Part shown: piece by piece, positions 26,300 through 37,570 of the stretch
Layout: each line of letters opens with the position of its first letter
How positions within the stretch are numbered: position 1 is the stretch's first letter
The notes under the pieces: model-generated
Seen by the model: the letters and a program-made list of their open reading frames with translations, nothing else
Told to the model about the DNA's origin: nothing
The model's database searches: none
Translations under genes and position numbers: made by a program
From: Paulownia fortunei
Lineage: Eukaryota; Streptophyta; Magnoliopsida; Lamiales; Paulowniaceae
Direction: 5' to 3'
NCBI GenBank assembly: GCA_019321725.1
Contig: CM033105.1
Span: forward strand, 10,801,632 to 10,865,631
Length of the DNA: 64,000 nucleotides

Positions 26300-26826
26300 C
26301 TAAGAAATATGTCCTAAGCTTATGTGCCACAGACTCATGAAACTATGATTATCTAATTTTCTTTTATTTTGTTGAATTCTGAAAATGGGGTTATGGGGAG
26401 TAATAGTATATAAACAATTTATCAAAGAACCAGAATAGATAAAATCAGAACGTTTGAAAAGGGAACAATTTCCATTCTGAATGGTAAATCTAAAACCTTC
26501 TCTATCTAAAACTGGAATAGAGATAATGTTCTTAATAATATCCGGAACAAAAAAATAATTGTTTAAAACTATTACATAACCATTCTCTAAAGCTAGATTA
26601 ACGGTCCCCATAGCTAATGCAACAACTCTTGCTCCATTCCCCATTATAAGGATCGTCTCTTCTCCATCCAACTTTCTACTTCTTGCCATCATCTGCAAAT
26701 CATTGCAGATATGTGAGCTACAACCGGTATCTAATACCCAAGAAGTATTGTTAACCAACAAGTTAACTTCAACAAAATATATACCTGAACTCTTCAGGCT
26801 TGCAAGATACTCTTTGGAATTCCTCT
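26300..26826 (-). pseudogene. Copia E: aspartic protease and spacer
   Basis: The stretch 26300-26761 begins with the protease active site WVLDTGCSSHICND (DTG codons 26723-26731) and runs through IMGNGARVV, the flap-like GTVNLALENGYVIVLNNY and FVPDIIKNIISI to LWHISLGHIS, the start of the histidine-rich pre-integrase zinc site. The active triad is kept, unlike in element A. It is out of frame with gag because of a base loss in the zinc knuckle. Confidence 0.85.
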
Positions 26827-27605
26827 TCAGTGCCCTGGTTTACCGCAGTAATGGCACTTGTCATTGGCTTGAGAAGAAAGCTTTTTGACATTGCCCTTAG
26901 CTTTCAGTTTTTTGGGTTTAGAGGAACCCTTTTCTTTCTTCTTTCCTTTCTTGGGTTTTTTAGCCATTGATCCGGAAGAAGATCCATAAAGTAGAATCGA
27001 CTTGTCCTTTTTCATGGTGGACTCAGCCATCTTTAACATGTTCGCAAGCTCAGCGAGACTAGTCTCCATATTGTGCATGTTAAAGTTAACAACAAAGGTG
27101 TTAAATGATGGAGGCAGAGACTGCAGTAGAAGGTCCGGATAGAGTTTGTTCTTCATAACGACTCCAAGGGACGCCAGCCTTTCAATAAGGGCTATCATCT
27201 TCAATCCATGATCATGGACTGAAGGGCCCTCAGTCATACGACATCTGAAAAGCTCTTTTGAGATTTGATATCTCGTCTGTCGAGTTCTTTCACCATACAA
27301 CTCTTATAGGTGAATGAGGATCCCATAAGCAGTATCTTGATCCTCGTTCTGCCTCTACAGCTCATTTGACATTGATGCTAGCATATAGCATCGAGCCTGC
27401 AGATTGCCATCAACATGACGTAAGTAATTTTCATAATCCTCTGAAGTAATATCCTCCGGTGTTACTGAAGGAGGCGCAGTGTCGAGGACATATGCCCTCT
27501 TCTTCGATTGAAGAACTATCTTCAGGTTTCTTAGCCAATCGACAAACTTAGGTCTAGTTAATTTGTTTTGTTCAAGGATTGTTGTAAGTGGATTTTTTTG
27601 CCATT
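26827..27605 (-). pseudogene. Copia E: gag, decayed
   Basis: The main stretch 26827-27300 reads TRQTRYQISKELFRCRMTEG, then LHNMETSLAELANMLKMAES-like capsid text, the basic KKPKKGKKKEKGSSKPKK and the zinc knuckle start CHYCGKPGH, where a one-base loss truncates it. The N-terminal part (ATG at 27605) is frameshifted in an A run after the fourth codon, and the TAA at 27304-27306 is at the same place as the TAA in element A. Confidence 0.85.
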
Positions 27606-29263
27606 TTAGTAGAATAATCTACAAAACATGCATGAAGAAGAAAATGAGTAAACTATGGAAAAACATATTCATTTAATACAAGGTCTTTAATACTAAATGT
27701 CTCCCACTATTTTCTTCGAATTCCATCACCCCTAATGGAATTTCGGGAAATCAAATTTTCTAGTGAGCTTGAGGTCCAATGGAAATATTTCACACCCCAA
27801 TTTTATGAGCCCATAAAATATTTCTATCGGTAGTCAACTATTTGATAATTGTATCACTATACAACTCTCAAGTTTATTTTGCCTCACCTCTTCCCATATA
27901 CCCTAATTTTATGAGTCCATATGGTACTAAGTGTCAAACAATACCCATCAAACATTTGTATAGATAGAGCATCAAGATGTCCCACGACTCATGGCCAACA
28001 TAATGACGATTCCATTCCACGAGCATCTTAATGCTTGATAGAGATTACAGCTTTCTAACACAAGACCACCCCACGACTCATGGTCAGTGATCAAGTGCGG
28101 TAGCGGTCATCATGTCTCTATCTTTGATGGTAGGCATGGAACGATAGGTCCTACCTAACTTGTCCATTTTTGTTTGAAATTGAATTTTCAAAAAATTATT
28201 TTACTTAATTTTAGTAAATTAAGTGGGGTTTAATTTTATCCAAGGCCTCAACATAATTTAAATTAGGTTGGTTATTTAATGCATGATATCATAATATCAT
28301 TTCGCAAGCATAAAAGCATTAAATAAAATCCTAAACATGCATCTAATACATACTTAAATAAATGGATGATCATGAACCAGTCCTATGTGGTCCATTTGAG
28401 CTAAAAATGGACCTAAGGTCAGTTTAAGGGTAATAAAATAGAATAGAACCTATTCTATTACATAATTGTATCCCATACAAACTTGGGCCTTTTTTGAAAC
28501 CTCCTTTTTGATTCTCCTTCGTCTTCCAAAGAAAAAGAAAAACCTCACTATCTATTCTACTCTCTTTACAGAAAATAAAATAACCTACATAGATGAAATA
28601 AGAGGCTCGCAGGCCCCATTTTAAAACCCAAAAATATTAACTAAAACCAATCACATTGGTCCAATGGCTCATGATCATCCCATACATGCTCATAATTAAC
28701 ATCATATGTAATTATAAAAATATGTAAATTTACCAAATTGTTAACTGCAAATTTTCTTATAAATTGGTATAATTTTTAATTGCTTGACAAAAAAAATTTC
28801 ATTGAAAAATAATTTTTCAAATATAATTAAAATTAACATTTAATTTTAATATTCCAAAAAAAAAATGGACCCGGAATGACACGACGAGCAGCACCACTAC
28901 TGCTCGTCAGGCGGGCGTCGGGTGCCTGCGCGTTCAGCCGGGTGCCCAACGTCAGGTGCCGGGTTACAGGTGCCCACTGTTGGGTTCCGGGTTATGGGCG
29001 CCCACTGTCGGGCACCCGTGCGCGTATCGGCACCCGCTGTTGGGTGTCTGCGTGAGCAGCCGTCGGGTGTTGACACCCGACGCCTGTTTCATTAATTTTT
29101 TTTTATTTTCATATTTAAACAATTTAAATAAGCAATTAAAATTATTCCAATTAATTTTTTTTGAAAATATGCAAAATCAAATTTTACATAATTAACATGA
29201 ATTTAAACAATTTAAAAAACATGCATTCATAAATCCGAAATTCACTGAATAAGCAAAACTGTG
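27606..29263 (-). other. Copia E untranslated leader with expanded GC-rich block
   Basis: Non-coding leader matching 11314-12831. The GC-rich part at 28870-29095 is made of degenerate GGGTGCC / GGGCGCCCAC / CGGCACCCG repeats and is about 80-90 bases longer than in A. The open frame at 28956-29195 lies within it and is not a gene. Confidence 0.7.
28870..29095. repeat. GC-rich degenerate tandem repeat in copia E leader
   Basis: About eight to ten degenerate copies of a GGGTGCC(N)10-15 unit, several forming inverted pairs (GGGTGTT...GACACCCGA at the right end). It is strongly GC-rich against AT-rich flanks and potentially CpG-methylated. Confidence 0.8.
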
Positions 29264-29275
29264 GCTCTAATACCA
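29264..29275 (-). other. Primer-binding site of copia E
   Basis: The minus strand reads TGGTATTAGAGC, one substitution from the initiator tRNA-Met primer site, one base inside the LTR start at 29277. Confidence 0.85.
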
Positions 29276-29276
29276 C

Positions 29277-29452
29277 TGTTGGGTTCACTATAATCGCAGG
29301 TGTATATGCAGCGGAAAATTAAAATTCTTATCAAATATAAATTTAACCTCTTTGATTGAAAATGATTTTAACGATCGCACTTATTCAAGTGAATATATAA
29401 ATAAATATAAAATCGGATTGTACCTTTCGTGCACTCTAGTTGTTGTAGGGAA
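29277..29452 (-). mobile_element. Copia LTR of element E, first part
   Basis: TGTTGGGTTCACTATAATCG through GTTGTTGTAGGGAA, collinear with 5202-5380. It is interrupted by gypsy pol sequence and resumes at 32361. About 540 bases equivalent to 5381-5924 are absent. Confidence 0.85.
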
Positions 29453-30560
29453 ATAATTTGTATTTAGTGATACCTCATTCTCAATATCTTTACTAATTAT
29501 AATTGCTTTGAAAGTTCAAAAGATGTTAAATAAGGTTGAGTTAGATATTTGACAAGTGTTTTGGACATTTCGGTCGAAGTAAAATTAAAGCAAAAAAATG
29601 TAGATATGGTTCAAGAATTTCTTAAGGTATTTCTAGATGATTTACCTAGACTACCACTGGATCGAGAGATTAAATTTGTGATTGATGTTATGCTAGGGAC
29701 CATCCCTATTTCTAAAGCACCATATCGAATGGAACCAACATAATTGAAAGAGTTAAAAGTTCAATTGTAAGAATTGCTTGGTAAGGGTTTTATTCGCCCT
29801 AGTTATTCTCCTTGGGGAGCACCTGTGTTGTTCGTGAAAAAGAAGGATGGTAAATTGTGGTTGTGTATTGATTATAGAGAGTTGAATAAAGTAATAATCA
29901 AGAATAAGTATCCACTTCCAAGAATAGATGATTTGTTTGATCAATTGTAGGGAGCATCACTATTTTCTAAGATTGATTTGTGCTCTGGGTATCATCAATT
30001 GAAGATCAAGGAAGAAAACATACAAAAGTCTGCATTTTGAACAAGGTATGGACATTATGAATTTCTAGTGATGCCCTTCGGTTTAACCAATGCCCCTGTA
30101 GCTTTTATGGATCTAATAAATAGGGTGTTCAAGTAATATCTTGATAAATTTGTGATTGTGTTTATTGATGATGTCCTAATTTATTCACGTGATAAAGAAG
30201 AGCATAAGGAACATTTGAAGATTGCGCAACAAGTTCTTAAGGAAAAGCAGTTGTATGCTAAATTCAAGAAGTGCGAATTTTGGCTTGAGCAAGTAGTATT
30301 CCTAGGTCATGTAGTATCCAAGAATGGTATTTTTGTTGATCCAGGCAAGGTAGAAGTTGTCATTAAGTGGCTAACACCAACAAATGTATCAGAAGTAAGT
30401 AGTTTCTTGGGATTAGCAGGGTACTATCGATGATTTGTTTAGGGGTTTTCAAAGATAACAACTCCATTGACAATGTTGACAAGAAAGAAATGTGAAGTTC
30501 TTGTGGACCGATGCTTGTGAAAGAAGTTTTCAAGAACTGAAACATAAATTGACTACAACT
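29453..30560 (+). pseudogene. Captured chromovirus (Del/Tekay-like gypsy) reverse transcriptase, many stops
   Basis: One frame from 29549 to about 30550 reads as gypsy RT: PRLPLDREIKFVID at the protease-RT spacer, [56 protein letters not shown] (first catalytic Asp), MPFGLTNAP and the catalytic [12 protein letters not shown] at 30150-30190, then [20 protein letters not shown]. Stops at 29741, 29768, 29948, 30038, 30134, 30431 and 30440 interrupt it, but there are almost no frameshifts. It lies on the plus strand inside a minus-strand copia LTR, with no LTR, primer site or target duplication of its own. Confidence 0.9.
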
Positions 30561-30960
30561 CCTGTTCTTACCATTCCAACAGGAATTGGTGGATTCATGT
30601 TGTATACCGACACTTCAAAAAATGGTTTGGGTGCTGTTTGATGCAAAATGAGAAGGTTATTGCCTATGCTTCAAGGAAATTGAAGGAGTATGAAAAGAAT
30701 TATCCAACCCATGATTTGGAACTTGTTATTGCCTTGAAAATTTGGAGACATTATTTATATGGTGAGGAGTGTGAGATATACACAAATCATAAAAGTTTGA
30801 AGTACTTTTTTACCCAAAAGGAGCTGAATATGAGACAAAGAAGATTGTTATAACTTATGTAGGATTATGATTGTGTGATCAACTATCATCCTGGTAAAGC
30901 GAATGTGGTTGCAGATGCATTGAGTAGAAAATCCACGTCTTCTCTTTTTGTTATACAAAA
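30561..30960 (+). pseudogene. Captured chromovirus RNase H
   Basis: Begins [11 protein letters not shown] (first Asp), is frameshifted by a small deletion at about 30640, and continues in 30638-30853 as [38 protein letters not shown] and [20 protein letters not shown] (Asp position reads Asn-His), then YHPGKANVVADALSRK at about 30885-30930. Typical gypsy RNase H layout directly after RT. Confidence 0.85.
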
Positions 30961-32360
30961 GTCAATATTATTAGATTTACAAAGATCTTGAAATTATACC
31001 TAAAGAGAAAAAGTGTTCGTTGTCAGCCTTAGTGTTGAGACCTGCACTTCAAGATAGAATCAGAGAAGGTTAAAAGGTGGACATGCATTTGTGTAGATTG
31101 AAAAGAATGATTGAGGCTGGAAAAAGGCCAGACTTCTCTATTACTGATGATGGGATTATTCGATATAAAGGGAGACTGTGTATGCCATTTGACAAGGCCA
31201 TGAAATGAGATATTTTAGAAGAAGCTCATACTACTCCTTACTCAGTACACCCAAGTAGCACAAAAATGTATAAGGACTTACAACAACATTATTGGTGGCC
31301 TAAAATGAAGAGAGATATAGCAAAATTTGTGTCTGAATGTCTAACTTGTCAACAAGTTAAGATTAAACATCAAAGACCATCAGGTTTGTTGAAGCCTTTG
31401 TTGATTCTAGAGTGGAAATGGGAGCACATTACAATGGACTTTGTGCTTGGATTACCTAGAACTCAAAAGGGGTATAATTCTGTATGAGTGATTATTGATT
31501 GATTAACTAAATCAGCCCATTTTCTTCTAGTGAAATCCACATACAATATGCACCAGTATGCTCAACCATATATTAAGGATATAGTCAGGTTACAAGGGGT
31601 GTCAGTTTCAATAGTGTCCGACAGAGATCGTAAGTTTACATCTACATTTTGGAAGAGCTTACACAGTGCCATGGGAATGAAACTTGAATTTAGTACAACA
31701 TTTCATCCACAAAATGATGGGCAATCAGAGAGGGTTATTCAGATATTAGAGGATATGTTAAGAGCTTGTGTGCTAAATTTTCAAGGGAGTTGGGATGCGA
31801 AGCTTCCATTAGTGGAGTTTACTTATAATAATAGCTACCAATCAACAATTGGAATGGTGCCTTATGAAGCATTGTATGGAAGGAAATGTCGATCTCCTGT
31901 TCATTGGGATGAAGTTGGAGAACGAAGCCTACATGGTCCAGAAATAGTTCAACATACTGCTAAGGTAGTGGAGAAGATACGAGAGAGAATAAAGATCGCG
32001 TAAAGTAGATAGAAAAGTTATGCAGATAAATGGTGAAAAGATCTAGAGTTTGTCATTGGGGATCATGTGTTCTTAAAAGTAGCTCCCATGAAAGGTATCA
32101 TGAGATTTGGAAAGAAAGGAAAACTCAACCCAAGGTATGTCGACCCATTCGACATTCTCAAAAGAGTTGGTGATAAAGCTTATAGAGTGGCCTTACCTCT
32201 GTCATTCTCTAGTGTTCATAATATTTTCCATGTGTCTATATTGAGGAAGTACATTTCAAACCCCTCTCATGTGTTGAGTTATGAACCGTTGGAATTGACT
32301 CCTGATTTAGCCTATGAAGACAAACCAGTGCAAATTCTGGATCAGAAGGAAAAAGAGTTG
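30961..32360 (+). pseudogene. Captured chromovirus integrase, cut before the chromodomain
   Basis: A single frame, with stops at 31485, 31500, 32001, 32010 and 32034, gives the zinc-binding region (YKDLQQHYWWPKMKRDIAKF, CLTCQQVKIKH), catalytic core (ITMDFVLGLPRT; SIVSDRDRKFTSTFWKSLH; HPQNDGQSERVIQILEDML), GPY/F-like part (GKLNPRYVDPFDILKRVG; FHVSILRKYI) and ends at QILDQKEKEL, just where the chromodomain should begin. There the copia LTR resumes with an AT-rich microhomology. Typical of Del/Tekay chromoviruses as I know them; the lineage is not verified by alignment. Confidence 0.88.
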
Positions 32361-33877
32361 ATATATATCAAGATAGATATATATCATATATATATATACT
32401 ATAATTATATTTATACATAAATTAAATCTTAGTGGCCGATTTTATCCCATAAAATTGGTCACTATATTTATTTATCTATAAATATGTTAATTAAATAAAT
32501 TATATTTATTTAATTTATTCTCTTCATATTTTAGTGGGCTTCTTAAGTGATCCACATTCATTTTGGGCTTGGACTCAAAAATCCCCAAATCAATTCAATT
32601 GATTCAATCACAATTTAATCAATCCAATTGATTAATTCAATTTACTTCAATTGGGCTTCCTAATAAAATTAGGTCCAATTAAATAATCCAATTACTTAAT
32701 TGAATAATTTAATTTAACCATTAAATTAAATAGAACCCTTAATTAATTAATTGATAAATATTAATTAATTAATTTCCAACCATTGGATAAAATCTAAAAT
32801 TAGAAATGTTACTTTCCATAAAGATGTGTGACCCTTTTAGGTTCACTACTAAGCTAGTAGTGGGTTTGCAACATTTGCAACTTATGAATAACAATTATTC
32901 CAATTAATTAATCCAATTAATTAATCCGCTTGGAATCAACTCCTTAATTCCAAGAACCTCACTATCCATGAAAACACCTAGCAAGTAATCAAAGTAAACT
33001 AGTCTTAGGTGAAATAGCGAGTAAACCTATTTCAGTTGCGAGTACCATATACGTACGGTCCTTTCGACAGCTAATCTCCTGATTGAATCTAAGGCATGGA
33101 TTATAAGTCGAAACCCTAAATGATTCAATAACTGTGATCCCATTTGAAGTTCCAATGATTCTTGATGAATCACAATTCATACTGCATTAGCTAAGGTCTT
33201 TGAATCACGAACTATGAAAACACAGGAGATTCCCTTGTTTAAAAAAATAAGTGTCGAATTCTATGTCTGCCACTGATAAACCTCCATGCACACCAGTGCA
33301 ACACCCAACATACCCCCTTTGTGATTGCCAAGCAATCAGAAGATATATCAAAGTGCTGTAGGATGCATACAAGGCTACCATCGTGCCTCAAGTCTGAGGA
33401 CTAGTCGTGTACTATCGCAACACAGAAATTCTTGTTTCGATGGGCAAAGCCTCCAACTAAGAATTTCTTGCGGGCCATGTTCGGTGTACTTGTTCCCTAA
33501 CAAGCACCCACATACATGCACTTACGTCTCTATGCTAATGCCAATGGAATGTAACATCCTCATCTCACGAGCATGCATCATATGTACGAGTCTTACTTAG
33601 CTATTTGATGTTCCATCACAAAAATCTCTTGACGCGGAACTTATTTAAGATCAAAGCCTTAGAGGCATGTTCCATGATCGCCATCATATGTGTAATCATG
33701 CCCCGTAGCTAAATTCGGTCTAAGGATTTTTTCTAATATGCAGAAATAAAAAATGCAAGACATAAGATAAAAAAAATACCTTTTTATTAATATGATTCCC
33801 AATAAGATTGTCTTTATAAAAGAAAAAGAGTATAATACACCCAATCTAATTGGGGCGTTGGGCATCCTACTCTAACA
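32361..33877 (-). mobile_element. Copia LTR of element E, second part (outer end of the complex)
   Basis: Resumes at the equivalent of 5925 (ATATCAAGATAGATATATATC) and is collinear with 5925-7414 to the terminus CTCTAACA at 33877. It is followed by TTTTC, the same five bases that precede the other outer LTR end at 5202. Confidence 0.88.
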
Positions 33878-33882
33878 TTTTC
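33878..33882. repeat. Target-site duplication, right copy (TTTTC)
   Basis: Matches 5197-5201. Joining 5201 to 33883 gives AATGCATTTTC-AAGATATCAT, collinear with the intact gypsy LTR near 60140 read on the minus strand. Confidence 0.8.
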
Positions 33883-35325
33883 AAGATATCATGCTAGAAA
33901 TGTATCATATTTGAGTATTCATAAATTGAAGTACTTTATTCAAAATTATTTTCTGTCATAGGGCCATTCACCCATCTACTATGCACCGGATAGAGCTCTG
34001 TGCAATATCAATATTAATATCAATCATCAAATGCTAATCTCAAATTGACATAGGTGAGTAGACCATCATCCCGTGATCTCCAGAGGTCCATCTCTTATCT
34101 TCCCCTATGATCCCCTGAGAAGTATCTCACGAGCGACATCAATCATAACATAGGTACAGTCAAGTGGACTATTCTTCCATGACCACTAGAGATCCACCTC
34201 CTATCTTATCCTGTAATTCATCAAGATGTATCCCACTTGCAACATCCAAAATATCACATAAGCATAGTGGCCAACAAAACATCTTTGTAACACAAATTCC
34301 TTTCTCAAAATATGTCGTGCATGCAAAATCACAATTTTTCTCATTTATCATGCATTCACATACAAATGCTCATGAAGTTATGAATGCAAGCCATTTTGCT
34401 CTAGACAATTTTCAAGTATTATCAATATCATAAGGTACATAATCTACTTGTTATCATACCTATTCAAATACCATGATCACATTTAGCATAGTTATACCAA
34501 GACATACTATGTCTATGCATTATAGTTGCAAATGGATTTCTACTTACCATTGACTTTGTTGATGGCTTACTCTAAGTGTATTAAGTCTTCTTTCCCAACT
34601 TTAGATGAAAGATAACCTGTAATACTACCCAACATCAGACACCATGTCTAAAGTTGGCAAGTTCAATACATCAAAGGTCATATTAAGACCTTGAACATCA
34701 AAGTTAACTAGGTAACAATAAAAAAATTCAAGTCATAAACTAGAACCTAAAATAGTCCCATAACTAATTTAATTTCTTATCTTAAATGTATGGCAACATC
34801 ATAGTATTTTTATCCTAATAACAAGTTCCCAATTATTATAACTTAATAGAAACATGTAGAGGTTGAAACATGCTAAAATATATAATAGGGTAGATTCAGA
34901 TTTTTCCTTATTTGCTTATAGTCCAATTGGGTTTTATGTAGTTTTGCACACCCCTAACTACATTGAATCAGTCCCAACTTTTTACCACACTTATACAACA
35001 CATAAGTAAAGGTAACCATGCATAAAACTATCAAAATAATAGATTCATCTTAGCAAAATCAACCCTTTTTACACAAAACAAAATAGAGTACTTTATTTTT
35101 TAGTATTTCTTCAATTATCATACCCTACTTCAACTTATAACCTATCCAACCTTACATACATAACCTCAACTCATATATGAACTTATTAATGATGATAAAT
35201 ATAGGTTTTACCCAAGGTATTTTGCATATTTAAAGCATAAGAAATTAGAAATCAACATGTACATAATTTTTGTCCTTAATGGTTAATGCTAAGGTTTTTG
35301 CATCTAAAAATCCTTCTTTTATGCA
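33883..35325 (-). mobile_element. Gypsy LTR H, right part (minus orientation)
   Basis: Continues the LTR interrupted at 5201. It is collinear with the reverse complement of LTR C from about 60150 down to 58500, including the paired GGTCCATCTC / GATCCACCTCC repeat (34080-34210) and the AAAATCCTTCTTTTATGCA segment. It stops at about 35325 where a diverged copia primer site/LTR begins. Confidence 0.7.
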
Positions 35326-35337
35326 TTATAACACCAT

Positions 35338-36775
35338 TGTTGAGTTTGCACGATTCTCAAAAACTTATTTGTAGTGGAATTTAAAACTTTTCAATAACAT
35401 AAACAAACATTACATCATATGTAATAAAAAATAATCCCAAACCCTTACGCGATTACTCAATTGTGTATTTTTTTATACCTATGACAAGAAAGTTTCAAAA
35501 ACATTTACCTTAATTTGCTCTCCGACTGACGAAGATGCATGAAATGATCCAAATCATTTTCTCTTTATGAACTCCTTCGTGAATCTTGAATCCATCCATG
35601 AACTGCTTTCGTGAGTGTTGATAACATATCCCTCGTGTTGGAAATGGTTCGCTTAGAGTCCTAAGTATTACCTCTCTAAGTGTATCCACACGTTGGATTT
35701 TTCTCACCAGTTGAATCTATGCTAGTAGATTGAAAAGGCCTATTCTACACTAGAATTTATGGAGTTCAATTCTTAATTCAACTAGTGATTAGAAAAATTG
35801 AACTCATGATCAAAAGGTGGAACCTTTTGATAGAAGAAAAGAATTAAAAAATAAGAATAAGGGGTGGTTTTCTTGCTTTGTTTCTGGTCGATTTTTGCTT
35901 CTAAAAGCTAAATTAAATCAGCCACAAGGGGGAGTCCTACCTTATATAGGACTCCTCCAATCCTAGTCCCATTAAGTTTCCACTTGCTCTTTTTCTTATT
36001 TGATTCTTTTTTTCATCAAACTTTAAGACAAATTTAATTTTATAATTAAATTTCCTAATGGGCCTCGTACTAGCCAATTAGCTTGGGTTTGGACTTCAAT
36101 TAATTTAATTAAGTTCAAGTAATTGATCCCCGTTAATTAAATAAGTCCAACTTAATTAATTACTCCAATTAATTAATCAATTTGTTCTACTTGGGCTTTC
36201 AAATCATATTAGAATCTATTAAATAATCTTATTATTTACTATGCCTACTTTACTTAATTGATCGTATCAATTAATTAACTTGATCATATGTAAGGCTCCT
36301 AATTATATTAGGTCCCATTAAATAACTATATTATTTAATTGAATAAATTAATTTAACTCCTTAAATTAATTTATACCCAACTAATTAATTGATCTTATCA
36401 ATTAATTAATTTATTCCACATGGCTCCCTAATCTTATTAGGTCTAATTATGTAATCATATTATTTAATTAGATAAATTAATTTAAGGAGTTAAATCAATT
36501 TGAGCTCCAAATTAATTAATTTCCATTAATTTATTTGATCCAACCCTTGGATATATCTTAACTAGAAGTGTACTCTTTTCAACTTAGTGTGTGACCCCTT
36601 AGGTTCACTCTAAGTTAGCCATGGCCTCATAATTCTTGTGACTAAGTGGAATAATTAGTTGTTCTGATTAATGAATTCAATTAATTAATCCTCTTGAAAT
36701 TAACCCATCAATTCCAAGAACTCACAAGTTATGAGAAGCACCTAGTAGTACATCATGACTTCTAGTCTTGAATCT
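35338..36775 (-). mobile_element. Diverged copia LTR (minus), with degenerate primer site
   Basis: Starts TGTTGAGTTTGCACGATTC, preceded by a damaged primer site (AACACCAT for ATACCACT). It shares with the A/E LTR the order of the AATTAATTAATT-rich part (36050-36540), TGTGTGACCCCTTAGGTTCAC, TTAATTCCAAGAACTCAC and GCACCTAGTAGTACATCATG. Similarity is lost at about 36775, so the outer end is missing. A related but separate family. Confidence 0.65.
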
Positions 36776-37029
36776 TCAATGCCCAAGGTAAGCTCCTCCT
36801 CTTCTTGGCTTCAACTCCCAATTTCCTTAAAATGGGTATATGTATTTTGATTGAGTGTGTGTAGAAATCTAAAGAAGTGTGTGTTTTTGTGGAGAGGATT
36901 TATGTGTGATAATTTAGGTGTAAAGTGTGTGTAATGGGTGTTGTATGATGTGATATGAAAGTATGTATGATCTATACATAATGTCTCATATGGATTGTGA
37001 TGTATAGAGTGTATCTAACAAGAAAGATG
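36776..37029. other. Unassigned TG-rich stretch
   Basis: Contains TGTGTG-rich text but no open frame, terminus or similarity to other parts of the window that I could see. Confidence 0.3.
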
Positions 37030-37245
37030 CCAAAGTGAATGGCGCCTAGGTGTCATGCACTCAGTTTGGTGTACCAAGCCGCTCTGCAATGGAGCCTAGG
37101 TGCTATCATTTTAGTTTTGGTGCATTTGGATCCTGGGCATGATAACATGGCACCTAGACACCATACATTAAGTTTTCGATGTGTAGGCTCTCTATAACAG
37201 AGCCTAGATGCCGTCATTTAATTGGCGCCTAGAGCCGTCTCTACT
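37030..37245. repeat. Degenerate ~50-bp repeats built on GGCGCCTAGGTG
   Basis: Units beginning GGCGCCTAGGTG, GGAGCCTAGGTG, GGCACCTAGACA, GAGCCTAGATGCC and GGCGCCTAGAG recur at spacings of about 24-58 bases. It is analogous in position and composition to the GC-rich leader blocks of the copia elements and is followed by a similar T-rich stretch, so it may be the leader of another copia family. Confidence 0.55.
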
Positions 37246-37419
37246 CTTTTTTTTCAATATTTTCTTCTTTTTACCCATCATCTCAAAAATTATCCATACA
37301 CCAAAATTTATCAAAATTTAATACAATTACCACTAATATTAATACTAAAACACATCAAGATAATGGTATTAACGGTTTCAAAACAACATGAAGTGGCTTT
37401 AAAAAGATTGCAATAAATG

Positions 37420-37570
37420 TTAAAATTTAGGCCATGGTTTTGTTGAATGTCAAGGTTCTAATTATAAGCGTCCAACCTTGAGAAAGACAAATCGGGCCTC
37501 GATGAATGATAAGACTGAAATCAAGAAAGGCAAACCAGTAGCCTTTACTGATCAACAAAGTGTTGGGACC
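37420..37570 (+). pseudogene. Possible copia gag/zinc-region remnant (+)
   Basis: A short plus frame reads LGHGFVECQGSNYKRP, then basic text with NRASMND, and FTDQQ before a stop. The layout resembles the stretch after the gag zinc finger in some copia elements. Stops surround it. The following 37570-37980 is AT-rich with nothing recognisable. Confidence 0.25.
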
